Below are positions 36,246-48,000 of a DNA stretch of 64,000 bases, in pieces (the stretch's first letter is position 1; every line of letters begins with the position of its first letter). The notes beneath the pieces are model-generated. The model saw only the letters and a list, made by a program, of their open reading frames with translations, was not told where the DNA came from and ran no database searches. The stretch spans positions 19,669,846-19,733,845 of the forward strand of contig NC_052667.1 in assembly GCF_016802725.1 (NCBI RefSeq), written 5' to 3'. Source of the stretch: Solenopsis invicta. Its lineage: Eukaryota; Arthropoda; Insecta; Hymenoptera; Formicidae. The translations under genes were made by a program, and so were the position numbers.

Positions 36246-39200
36246 TTACGCGTTCGCTGTGGTCATAGATGATGTTTCTGTAGCCGCAGTTTTTGCAGGT
36301 GGATCTTCAGTAGAGCCGCATACGAAGAACGGTAATTTTTCCTTTAACGCTGCTCTATATTTTGGATGACTATGCAAAATAAAATACAAAAACATTAATG
36401 CAATACAGTAACATTAGTGATTACATATCGTACTCCCTTCCCTCGCAAAAAGTGGTACAAGTCAAAATTTTTCGAATATTATATTATGTACAAATTATTT
36501 TATATTGCGTTTCGATAATATACTGCTAAAAATCTACAGGTAATTCATGTTACGTATACTATAAATTTTCAGTAAATTTTGGAACGCAATCTAAATGCAT
36601 CGGCCTTTAAGGAAAAGTGACAAAAGTTAAATTCAAATAAAAAAGAAAAACACAGAAAATAAAAAAGGGAACAGTGATACAAATCAAAAAGGTGTTTTAG
36701 GGGTGTAATATAACTACTATTGCACTTAGATAACTTAAAATTATCTTCATAAAGATAAAATAAATTATATGTAAACGTATCTTAGATAATATAAAGATAA
36801 TTTAATTTTAAAAATTTATATAGATAAAAGATAAAATTATATAAAAATAAATGATAAATACCTCCCTCCCCCATAGACTCAATCAAATTAAAAATCACAA
36901 AATAAAAACATTCATAAATAATGAACTAAACTGGATTTTGAATGATAATAAAAATTATAAATAATATTCGATAAAAGTTTCGACCTCTATTCGATCATCC
37001 TCAGTATAAAAATTATAACGGTCAGTATATCATGACCGGATTCAATTATAAAAGTATAAAATAGATATTCTTTCGACAATACGATTGACATTAACAAAAT
37101 GTATGCTCGCAATTAATGAAGGAGACACGTCTCATGGTAGAACATTTCCACCATGATATTTCTGATTGTTTGCAAACTTATGAAAGTAACTATCTAATAT
37201 GCTATAGAGTAGCAGCCATAATATAATCTTCAGGCCATGGATATTTATATGGAAAATGACAATAAATTAATCGCACTCAACCTCATTCAGAGTCAACTAT
37301 AAAAAACAGAAAAGACTGTAATTTAATTTAAAAACGGAAAGTTAAGACAAGTCAAAATTAATAGGAAAAAGAAAGTAAGACAGAATTAAATAATTAATTC
37401 AATTTAAATTAAAAAAAAAAAGTATTACTGCATTCAAAATTAATACTGCATTCAAAAATTAGAAGTAAATATTAAATAAATAATAAATAAAATAAATAAA
37501 ATAAAATACATCTATAAACGTACCCAGAAAGATCAATACAATTGGTGTTATTATAAAGTGTATGTAAAGAAAAAAGAAAGTAAAGTCTTTCTCCCCCGAG
37601 GATCATGATCGAGCGATATTCATAGTCGAGTCGAGAAGTTCAAAGATGCTGCCGCAATGGTAAAAATACATTATACCTTAACGTGTGCGACAAACGGTAC
37701 TTAATAAAGAATGAAACCAAGAATCCAGATAATGAGAGAGTGAACGTAGATTTTGGGCCACTGAAGATAACGGTCATCTTTGAAATAAGATGAAAACAGT
37801 ATACACAAAGCTGTACAACGCAGAACTTATTCGTGCCCTATAAGCGCTACAATATTAATTAATATTAAATAATATTCCTGAAATATTAATTAATATTACT
37901 AAAAAATGATTCTATGTCTACTCCTGATAATATTACATGAGAAATAAATAATATTATTTACTTCAATATTTTAAATTGAGAATATTAACTTTTAAAAGTA
38001 ATAATAATAAAGTTTATAAGTATTTTATGCATAATAATTTACATTACTTTTTTATTAAAATAATATTCCTAAAACATATTCCACGGATATGGAAATAATA
38101 TATTACAAATATTATATAAAAACGCACATATAACATTAATACAATGTTCTCATAATATTAAAATAATATTAAAATAATATTCTCGGAATATTATTCAATA
38201 TTTTAATTTTAATAATATTCATACAATATTTTAGGAATATTGTAACACTTATAGTGTGGTAACGTGAAGTAGAATCAGCACAAGCAGGAACCGGACATTC
38301 TTCCGGTAAAAATCAAACAGGCCATCAGAGTAATGAAAAAGGACAAAGATCCTGATAGGAGGAAATCATGGCAATATTGATTAAGATTCTCCAAAGAGAA
38401 TCTAAACTATCGCTAATCTGTAACTCGATATAAAGTACAAGAAAACTGGAACAGAGTTAGTCTTCGTACCATTACAAGAATGACTCCAATAACATTTTAT
38501 GCAAAAATAAAGTAATGCAATCCATTTGCTGGCAACTATTATCGTTATGTGCCATGGCAGAATTATTTGCTGAATTAAACTTTGGCTTGCATGGTGCCGA
38601 AATAATATTTTTTACTGATATTTTTACTTTATTTTTACTTTTGATACTGAACAAAATAACTGCAATTTTGTTGAAGTATTGCCATCATCATTCATTTTTA
38701 CCACAATTTGCTGTAAAGTTGCTGTACTCAGTTTGCGTTTTTTTTTTGCTTATAATATTACAACAAATGAGATCTTATTTTGTTGGCAAATTGAAAACAT
38801 ATTTTTGATGAAAGTGCATCATTGGCAAAGATTTTCACTTCTGATCAAGTTTTCTCTAAAAAATTATAATATTTGGTGAATTTGTCGCATAAAATAAATT
38901 TCCATAGTCTATATCCGAACAATTAATTTCATGACTGCATATTCTAAAAACCTAGATATAGATAAATCATTTCTTCATCTAGATAATCTTATATAGAAAA
39001 TGAGGTAAACAGTGAATATAATACTATATTAAAATTAATATTTACATCATTTAAAAAAAAACCAATTTGTGATTAGTTATACATATAAGTTACTTGACTT
39101 CAATATTGCCAAAAATAATTAATGTAAAAAAAGCACAATTTACTTTCCACTCTCCTTAACAAGAACAATTTGTAACTTGAGTCACTTTTCTCATGGAGGT

Positions 39201-42200
39201 ACATAATATACTCTATATAAAAATCTCGCCTACCTAATTCCGTAAACAATTGGATTGTATACAGCGTTTGCCTTTGCAAAGAGAGAGCCCCAAATTGTGA
39301 AAAGAGGACTAATACTAATGCCACCAAAAATACCAATATAATTAATAACCAGATATGGCGTCCATGCCATAAACCATAAGGAAATGGTCATAAGAGCCAC
39401 CTGTAATCAAGAGAGAATATCAATTTTGATTTTTTCAAATTATTCCTCCAATATTTAGCATAATATATGTACAATAAGTTTAATATATTTTCCTCTTCTT
39501 TTGTCTTACCTTTGCCAGTTTTGCTTCTGCACTTGCGTTCTGATTATCTCCAGATTGCAAATATTGGACATTCATCTTTTTCGTTTGTTTTCTTATTGCT
39601 TTTTCATGAGCATCTACTGCCTGTTAGTTAAAAAAAATGCATTTACGAACATCAAGCTTTTTTCAATATTGTAATATACAAATGCACTTACCGAAACAAT
39701 AAAGTAATAGCTGTAAATTATAGTAAACAGCGGCGTATAATATACAAATATTGAATACACTAAAATGTACGATCTGGAAATCCAATCCTTGGCAAGATAG
39801 TCTATACCACAAGTGGCCATATTGCCTTCTAGCACATATCTAATCGTCACATTATAAAATGTATTACAATACTGTACGCTACAAAATATAATCCTGGTGA
39901 AAATAAAAATTCAAGTGTCAAATGCGCGCGCACACAGTGCGCGTAAAAAGAGGAATATGACAGAGGGCAAAATTTTAAGTTGGAAAGTAATGTATTACTT
40001 AATTATAACGCACTTACCATTATTCATTTTAACAATGCACTTAACAGCGTTACCTTTCTCGTAACTATGACGGTAATGAATTCAACAATTTATTTTTATC
40101 GTTATTTGCTTCTTATATTTGGAATTTATATTTGTGACAACTTCTGTTGCACGTGAACGTGTTCAATCTTCAGCTTATATATCCGTTGTTATGTTTAAAA
40201 TTTAGTTTTAAGATATAAATCATAATGCAATATAATTAATTTATAACATCTTAAAATTAGATTTGATTTTATATCAATAATATTATTTTTATTAATATTT
40301 TGCAAAAAAATTAAAAAGACAATTTTTTGTTTAATTTGAGCTTGTTTTATTAATAAAGTAACTGACAAAATAGCGAATCTTTTTAAGTAACAATAATTAA
40401 TTACTTTTTCGATTCGACAATGAATTACAGTAACGTGTTGTTTTTAAAAAGTTAACTTTTCCTACGAAAATTCTACACAAAGAATTTTCCCATAAAATTT
40501 ATCTTGGAAATCACGATAGTCTTAGGATAACGTTGTATTTCAAAACATTTTATGTTGTTTATTTTATATTTTACATTTTATATTTTAACACAGTAAAATA
40601 TAAAAATATGCTTGATTGATTTTATTAAATTGTATAGTAAAATTTCAATGCCATTCTTTCAATTTAAAATTTCAATAATTTTAAAATATGTTGACAATTT
40701 ATGATTCTTTGTTGTTTTAAATAGAATAAATTTCAAGTAGCGATAAACATAATATTTTATATCAATTTTACAACGCAGTATATTTTAAACTTTAGTCCTT
40801 CCTGATAATTTCATCATACAGCATGGTAAATTGATCGATGCACTATTTGTACCATAAATTGACTATAAATATGTTAATAGAAGAAATAGCGTAACACAAT
40901 AAGGCAGAAGATTTATAATTCAAAGGTTCTCTCATGTTCGAATCGTAAGCGCAATTTTTCAAAAGATGGTATGTATAAAATTAAATACGTAATTATTATA
41001 TCAAGACAAATTTCATACATGATTATACACATAATTATATAATTAAGAATATTTTGTCTCAAATTGTAAAAACTTGGACATTTTACAATGCTGCATGATA
41101 ATTTTATTAAATGTTTAGTTCATAAAATGTTTTAAAAAATTTCTATTGTTACTCATATTTGATGCCAAATTGTCACCACACATGATAAAATTTGTAAATA
41201 TGACAATTTGAAAATATATCAAAAAATTCTTTCCATCTAGGAAGTGTAAATAAAAACAATGGAACATAATATAAACGTTTAAAGAACTTAATCGCTCTTT
41301 TTATGTCTCGCCGTTTCTATTTACGCTACTTAAAAATAATGTTTAAGCTTTCCTCACTTTTTTCTAACATTTGATTTACGCCCAGATTTTTATTTTCGCC
41401 AGGAAGCACATCATTTTTAATTATCTTATCTAATAATGTTACCTGTTCCAACCCACCATGGGCAAAACCGTCCATACTGAAGCGAAGAGCCAAATTATTA
41501 AAATTTCGAGGATTGCTTTCTTGATGGTGAATGGTTTACCTGATATACCCTAAGAAGATGTAATCATAGTGATTTCTATTCCCATTGTATTAAGTGCTCG
41601 CACTTAGTTATACATATATAGAGGAAAGAAGAGGGTGGTAAAATACCATTTTGTTCTTTTAAGACAACTCAGTAAATGTTAACGCAATATAATTTTTATG
41701 AATATCAATTTGTTAGCCATAGAATTCTACTAATCATAAATAGAAGTTTATCGGATATATAGAATAAACGTAATTTACAATTTACTGCAGAAAAAAAACG
41801 TTAGAAGGGCATATACTAACAACCAATGGCATAAAAGGCACTTTTATTATAAAAAAATCGTAAATTAATGATCCTTTGTAGGTATTACACACTAATAAGT
41901 GCCATAAAACAAGATTTAATGAACATTTCATGAAATATATTTTATTTGAAAAAAATTTTTGTAATAATTTCTTTAATTTAAAAAATAATTTTTTTTAAAT
42001 AACTTTTTTGCTGCTAGCATTATGCAACGTCCATTATAAGATTGTAAAATCGCAAAAATGGTCATAATGCATAACGTAAATATAACTTCTCACATAATAT
42101 AACTTTATATACCGAATTTATATACATCACACATTAAATTCAATTACATTTAAAAGCCACATTGAAAACCTTCGAACTAGACAAAAGTTAAAAAAATTAA

Positions 42201-44441
42201 TATTTAATATACTTCTCTTAGGTAAAGAAACCTGCAAAAATCTTTGCTATCTGTAAAATTGAAATTCAACTTTTATAAAAAAGTAGTTAACACTAATATT
42301 AGTAATAACCATTCTACAATGTCTAAATACATTCTAACGAAATAATTTTAACAGTTACTCTTATAATTAGAATTCAACACAAATTATACGAGATATGGTA
42401 GTCACGATTCTCTTCTTTCTTCTAATAAATTTAATAAAAATAATAGTTTTAAATATAAGAAAAAAAAAGAAAAAGGTAACATAATAAAATTATTTTCATT
42501 AACTATTATGTTTCTTTAAATTACCGAAAAGTTTTAGAATTATTATTTAGTTATAATAAATATATGTGAAAAAATGTATTTCGATCAAAATAACTAGGAC
42601 GTGTCTACTAACATTAATTAAATCAACGCGCTTAGAACCAGATTAATATAGATTAATATGTTATACCTTCACTATAACATTGTATCGATCTAAAGCAATA
42701 GCAGTCATAGTCCATATTGAGGTGCATCCACATAAGGAAGCAACCATGGAATGTATGTCGCACATCAACGGTCCTTAATAAAATTAATTTACATGTAACT
42801 CACGTTTTTAATTTTTATAAACAACATTAGTATGATATAATGTTCTTAATCCGGAAAAATTCTCAGAAATTTTGGAAGAAAATGGTTTTCTTCGATTTTT
42901 TCTGTATCTTTCCGTTTATTTTAAAATGTTTTTTATTTTAAAATAATGTCACCTTTATTCTTCTCTATATCAATAGTTTTAATATCTTTTTTTACATTTA
43001 ATAGTTCTAATAAATAAGTAATTAATCAATAAAATCGTCATTATCATAGTTATATTTTTCGAAAAAAAAAAAAATGGAAAAAATCGATTTTTTTGTAAAA
43101 TTGTATTTTTCCGAAAAATTAAAAACACTTGTATGATGGAAAAAAATTTTTCTTTACCTAATATCCAGGTTTCATAGTAACAATTGATTATCATTTGAGG
43201 CGACATGATAACCATCATAATAAGGTCCGAAAAAGCTAAGTTCATCACTAGAAGATTGCTCGGTGTCCTTAAAGAAGGTGTCATCAAGAATACGTATACT
43301 ACAATACCATTACCGGTCCATCCCATAATTCCTAGCACAATCATCACAAGGCCTAAAATTTTGTGCCATATTGGATCCATAGGTGCAAATTGATACCTGC
43401 AATTTTCGAGCTCAGTAAGATCGATTTTCCAAAAAATAAATGATATAGAAATATTAACTTTGGAATGATATGGCAAATATAAATTTTCACAAAGTGCTAA
43501 TTCAAATTTGGTACAGTTGTTATTAAAATTTTAATAAATATTACTTAAAGTACCATTAAAATTTTATTTATATTAAAATAGTGTTATTTTAGTGTTATTT
43601 TAGTTATTTTATTTGCATCATACACAAAGTTTCATATTGGACAGTAACTAATAAACTAGTAAATAATAAAGTTAAAAATTTAATGACTTTTAACATAGTA
43701 ATTTAATACAATTTTAAATGAGATAATTTTAACTTTAACTAGTTATTTGTAAAACACATAAACTTTAACTTATTTCTTTTTTACGTAAAAAATTTATCTA
43801 TGTAAAAGAACACATTTATAAAAGATAAAATATATTCCAACATAAAGAATGTTTTCATATTTTTTGTTATTTCATATAAACTTAATTAAAAAATAAAATA
43901 TTAAATTAATATCATAATCTATATTATAATTATTTTGAGTAATCTAACTTTAAAAAATTGCATTCTAATTCAATAAAAATGCTTTATAAACTTTTAAGTT
44001 AATTTAATCTTAACATAACTTATAACTGAGTTAGTTTTGTTGCATTTTGCTTTTTTTATTTTTTGTAACTCAATTTTATAAACCAGTCATTTTAACTTAA
44101 TTTAACAAAAAATGTTAACTTATCTAATAAGGTAAAAAAAGTATTTAAAAATTCTTTGTGTGGTGCATTTTCATTCAAGGTAGTATTAATGTAAAAAAAT
44201 ATGAGTAGCCCTCCACAGTTAAACAGTACAAAGAAATCCAAAGTAACCAATAGGGATCAATTAAGTGCAACATATCCGGAGTTATTTTATCCACTATAGT
44301 TTGATTGTTGAAGTTCATGATTGGCCACAAAGCTTTAGGTCCGTGTGTTGTTTTTAGAACATTGGGAAGAGCCATAGTGGAGTTCCCAGATAAAATGATT
44401 GAAGTTAGATTTTCAGAACTCACTATAACAAGGGATTCCAT
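36246..44441 (-). CDS. LWRh: Long-wavelength-type opsin, second copy (8 coding exons)
   Basis: Diverged paralogue of the opsin at 25290-35279. Coding exons in transcript order: 44441-44248, 43396-43158, 42773-42667, 41549-41443, 39839-39692, 39620-39510, 39400-39234, 36369-36246. The phases agree and total 398 aa. Features: NNQT glycosylation motif, SLRTPSNLLVMNLAFSDL, LDRYNVIVK, VLEGNMATCG (the Glu counterion kept but the usual Pro before it is Leu), KKMNVQYLQ, SLFAKANAVYNPIVYG with the retinal Lys, and HPKYRAALKEKLPFFVC in the tail. The start at 44441 is chosen because a TTTTGCAG acceptor ends three bases before it. A donor GTATGC near 44533 would make an 89-bp 5'UTR intron. The exons are more AT-rich than in the first copy, and three extra coding introns are present. 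In bees a second LW opsin is ocellar; that role here is inference. Confidence 0.94.
37837..38255. mobile_element. AATATT-rich inverted-repeat element in opsin 2 intron 7
   Basis: The left end CCTATAAGCGCTACAATATT and the right end, in reverse CACTATAAGTGTTACAATATT, are inverted repeats. The interior is packed with AATATT and TAATATT palindromes. Noncoding, inside the 2.9-kb last intron of the second opsin. Confidence 0.5.
41938..42440 (+). repeat. Dispersed repeat, copy B (opsin 2 intron 3)
   Basis: Direct-orientation relative of 32480-32990, sharing GTCATAATGC, ACATAATATAACTTTATATA and ACACATTAAATTCAATTACA. It lies between the exons 42667-42773 and 41443-41549. Confidence 0.65.
43640..44110 (-). 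repeat. Dispersed AT-rich repeat, copy 4 of 5 (opsin 2 intron 1)
   Basis: Reverse-orientation relative of 15656-16160. It holds ACTTTAACTAGTTATTTGTA, TGTTATTTCATATAAACTTA and TTAATCTTAACATAACTTAT. It fills much of the first coding intron of the second opsin. Confidence 0.45.
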
Positions 44442-44706
44442 TTTCTGCAAAATATTGGTAGATAAGATTGGTAAGTAGCGATACAACACTTAAAAAAATA
44501 TAATATATAAAAATAACAAATATTTCTGCATACTTTTTAACACTCAAGTATTTTAAGACACAATCGGTTCTATGTACAAATCTGGGTCTTGAATTTGAAG
44601 CAATTAAAAATTTCAGTTTGTAAAACATTAATAGTTTATAATAAGGAATAGATATAATGATAACTGTGCCATGTCCACAGTACATGTGCAAAAAAAGCAC
44701 GGTTTT

Positions 44707-44716
44707 CTTTTATATA
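44707..44716 (-). promoter_or_regulatory. TATA box of the second opsin
   Basis: TATATAAAAG on the minus strand, about 265 bases upstream of the ATG. An RCSI-like site lies 48 bases further upstream. The transcription start would be near 44680. Confidence 0.5.
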
Positions 44717-44764
44717 CCTAGGGCATAAAGCTAGGGCATAAAGACTCAATAAAATCCAATAAAA

Positions 44765-44775
44765 TTATCCAATTA
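44765..44775 (-). promoter_or_regulatory. RCSI-like opsin promoter site (second opsin)
   Basis: TAATTGGATAA on the minus strand fits TAATYNRATTN with one mismatch, the same ATA-for-ATT change as in the site before the first opsin. The distance to the TATA box is like that known for Drosophila rhodopsin promoters. Motif-based inference. Confidence 0.45.
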
Positions 44776-45078
44776 CATATGTACTCAACTGCCTCATTAT
44801 AATGTATACATATATAACGCGCGTGTTATGTGTATGATTACTGTCACTTATTATTTGGGATTATCTGACCGGAGTGAAACTTTACAAATGCTGACAATAA
44901 ATGTAATTTAGATAACAGAGCTAAATTTATATAGTATCTTTCAGATAAAAATCTTTTTATTTAATCTAGTACTTACACTTATTTTTATATGTATTTATAT
45001 ATTACACATATATACACATATTCACATATTATATTAAAATTCCTTCAAGTATAATAATAATACAAGTTGCAAAAAGCC

Positions 45079-48000
45079 TCATTTTACTGTTTTGGAAATT
45101 CTTCGAATATGCTGACTGCGACTTTCTTGCAGAGCTTCTTCCAATTCTTGAGTCATGTGAAGCAAGTTGGTCGGATCGGTTTGCAGCAGAACATGTTCAA
45201 TTTCCTCTGGATTATCTGGATTCTTCAATGAGAAATCCAAAGAGATAAGCGGCGCAACTTGTTTCAACAGGGATCTTGACGCAGTCTGTGACAAAGAATA
45301 ATATAATTGAATCAATCAATTATTTGAAAAACATCATATCTTAATTTTTGTTGAAATTGAGATATTAGGGAATTCAGAATCAAAGAAATTATATGCGAAA
45401 TTTTCTATAATATCTACATTATTTCAACATTCTTTTCCTAGATACTAGATATAAAGTTGTCACATGGAAAACATAATAAGATAATAGCTGTAATTTCAGT
45501 ACATTATATTCTGTAAAAATGAATCATTTTAGCATATTAAAATTTAATGTTACATGTGAGTTTGCTTTCTTATGACTTATATATATACTTTTTTAACAAT
45601 AAAGTTAAGTAATTTTCTTAGGATAAAACCTACTATTTTTTATATCTTTAATTTGATTTTTTTAAATAAGTTTTTACTTTTATGTAAAAAGGCACCAAAT
45701 AAATATACACATAATAAAAACTAGACAATTTTTTCAATTCTTCAAAAGTAAAGTTTTTTGTTGTTTTTCAAATAATTAAATCAATTATAAATTGAAATAT
45801 TCAGAGAAAGAGAAGAAGAAAAGCACAATATGGAAGCGCTGGTACCTGCACTTCAAATCTCCATTCCAAGTCATGGTATTTCGATAGTTTAAATCCAATT
45901 TCTTCTAGCGCACCCGAGACCTCATCCTTTTTAACGCTGTACAATTTACTCAGTATCGCTTCCTTGTCCTCTGTGAAACCTAAAGCCACCACAGAATCCC
46001 GGAAATCTTCTGCGCTCAGCTACAAAATTCAAGTACATTAAATAACACTTCTGGTATAAAAATCTTGGTGAATATAATCATTAATATTTAGAATCAACAA
46101 ATATTGACAATATTATTGATCTTATGCGATTAATGTTAATGGATTGATATAAAATATCAAGAATAATCTAGACTTCTTGATTTTTGAGCATCCTTATCTT
46201 ATAGCAAATATTCTATGCAGCCTGATACTCGAGAATCAAAAAATCTAGATCATCGTCAATATTCTACATAAAATTGTAACATAAATTTTAAGATCGCAAG
46301 TACATAAATTATTTATGTATTGTTTACGTTATGTTTATACAAACTTTTTTCACGCAAAAAATACAAGCAATATAAATTATTATAAATTAAATAACACGTA
46401 CAAAACAATTAATTAAATTTTAAGATTGTTAATATATTGTTAATATTGATAAAATAAAAATATTTAATTCCATTTCTAAAACAATAACATTTTTTCACAT
46501 TAAGTTATGAGAAATTCTTTCAAAATTTTGTACTTATTATTATATAAGAATTTGAAATCTCTTTCCTTAAATATTGTAGAAAAAAAACTTGCATTTAATT
46601 TGTAGATTTAAAATACAATTTTATCAATAGTTCTCTTTTGTATAAATACAGTTATGTTTACAAATGTATTTACAATTTAAAATATTACAATGTTATGTAT
46701 AAATATTACAAATGTTATGTATAATATACAGATTAAAGCAATAGATTTAATTAAATATTAATTGTTTTATTTTTATATATTTTTAACTCATGCTTATTTT
46801 TTGATACTTTAGGTTACATTTGACTAGTCACTGATAGTACTGAAAATCTATAGATCACATTGCATATATACTGTAGATGTTCAGTACTGACAGTAAATAT
46901 TGGAATGCATTCTTAATAATGCCATTAATTTCTAAGAACAATAAAAAACAAAAAAATTTAATGTAAATTTCTATAAAAATTAGAATACTAAAATTAGTGT
47001 GAAAAATAAAGATATTAATATAAAGAATTTAAAAAATTATTAGACAACTTTAATAAAAAAAGCTATGTTCTATAATATAGAAAATTACATTACATAATAA
47101 TCAATATTATATATATTAAAATTTGAAATTCTCTAAACTATATATTATATAGACTAGTTTAGAGAATTTTAAGTTTTAATATATTGGTTATTACATAAAT
47201 TAATTTGGGTTATTACATAAAATAATTTTTAAATCAAATATAAAGTGTACTTTAGCATTACTAAAAAGTAATAAAAAAAAAGAAACAAATCATTACTTTT
47301 TTAAAGTAACATTTCCAATTTCCTGAAAGTTCCTATAAGATTAACTTTGCTTAGTACTACTCTCGAGTAGATCTAACCTTATGCTTGCAGCTTTCCAAAA
47401 GGAGATTCACCAAACCTTCTACTGATTGTTTAATTACATTTAGCTCAACGTTTAGCTTCTCTGAAACAAGAGGTAACTCATGCAGTTAACAATCATAGTA
47501 ATATCACTTTGATAATAGAGTAAATATGCAATATGATGCCCTTTTCTCTAATTTTCCTATAATTTTGAAAATTTTTTTTAAGATATATATTGAAAAAAAA
47601 TCAAAGTAGCTAATTAAAAAAACAATGGTTGTAACTACTATATATGATGGCTGGAAATTAATGGCTATAAGATGACCTGTGTTCATTGGTTATTTTTGTA
47701 TCAATTACTAGACAAACAGATGGGTGCTACAGAGCTTTTGCTATTACATAATTTAACAAATTATAAATTTAAGGAGGAAAACCACATTAGGAGGCTGTTT
47801 TTTAGGCTTTTTTTAGTATTTTTTTAAAGACAGATAAAATAATTGGAATCTGTTTAAACTTTGGTATCATTTTGTTCATATTTTCAACTACATGTGACAT
47901 TTTTTTCAAGTCGTTTCCTATGATACGTCGTTTTCTATGAATGTCCAAGATATAAGCTGTCGTCTATCGAAGGTCATCATCAAAGTTGCGGGAAATGTGA

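Noticed and set aside
38515..38808. 97-codon open frame rich in Leu and Phe in the last intron of the second opsin
   Set aside because: Overlapping frame also open; AT-driven composition and no recognisable domain.
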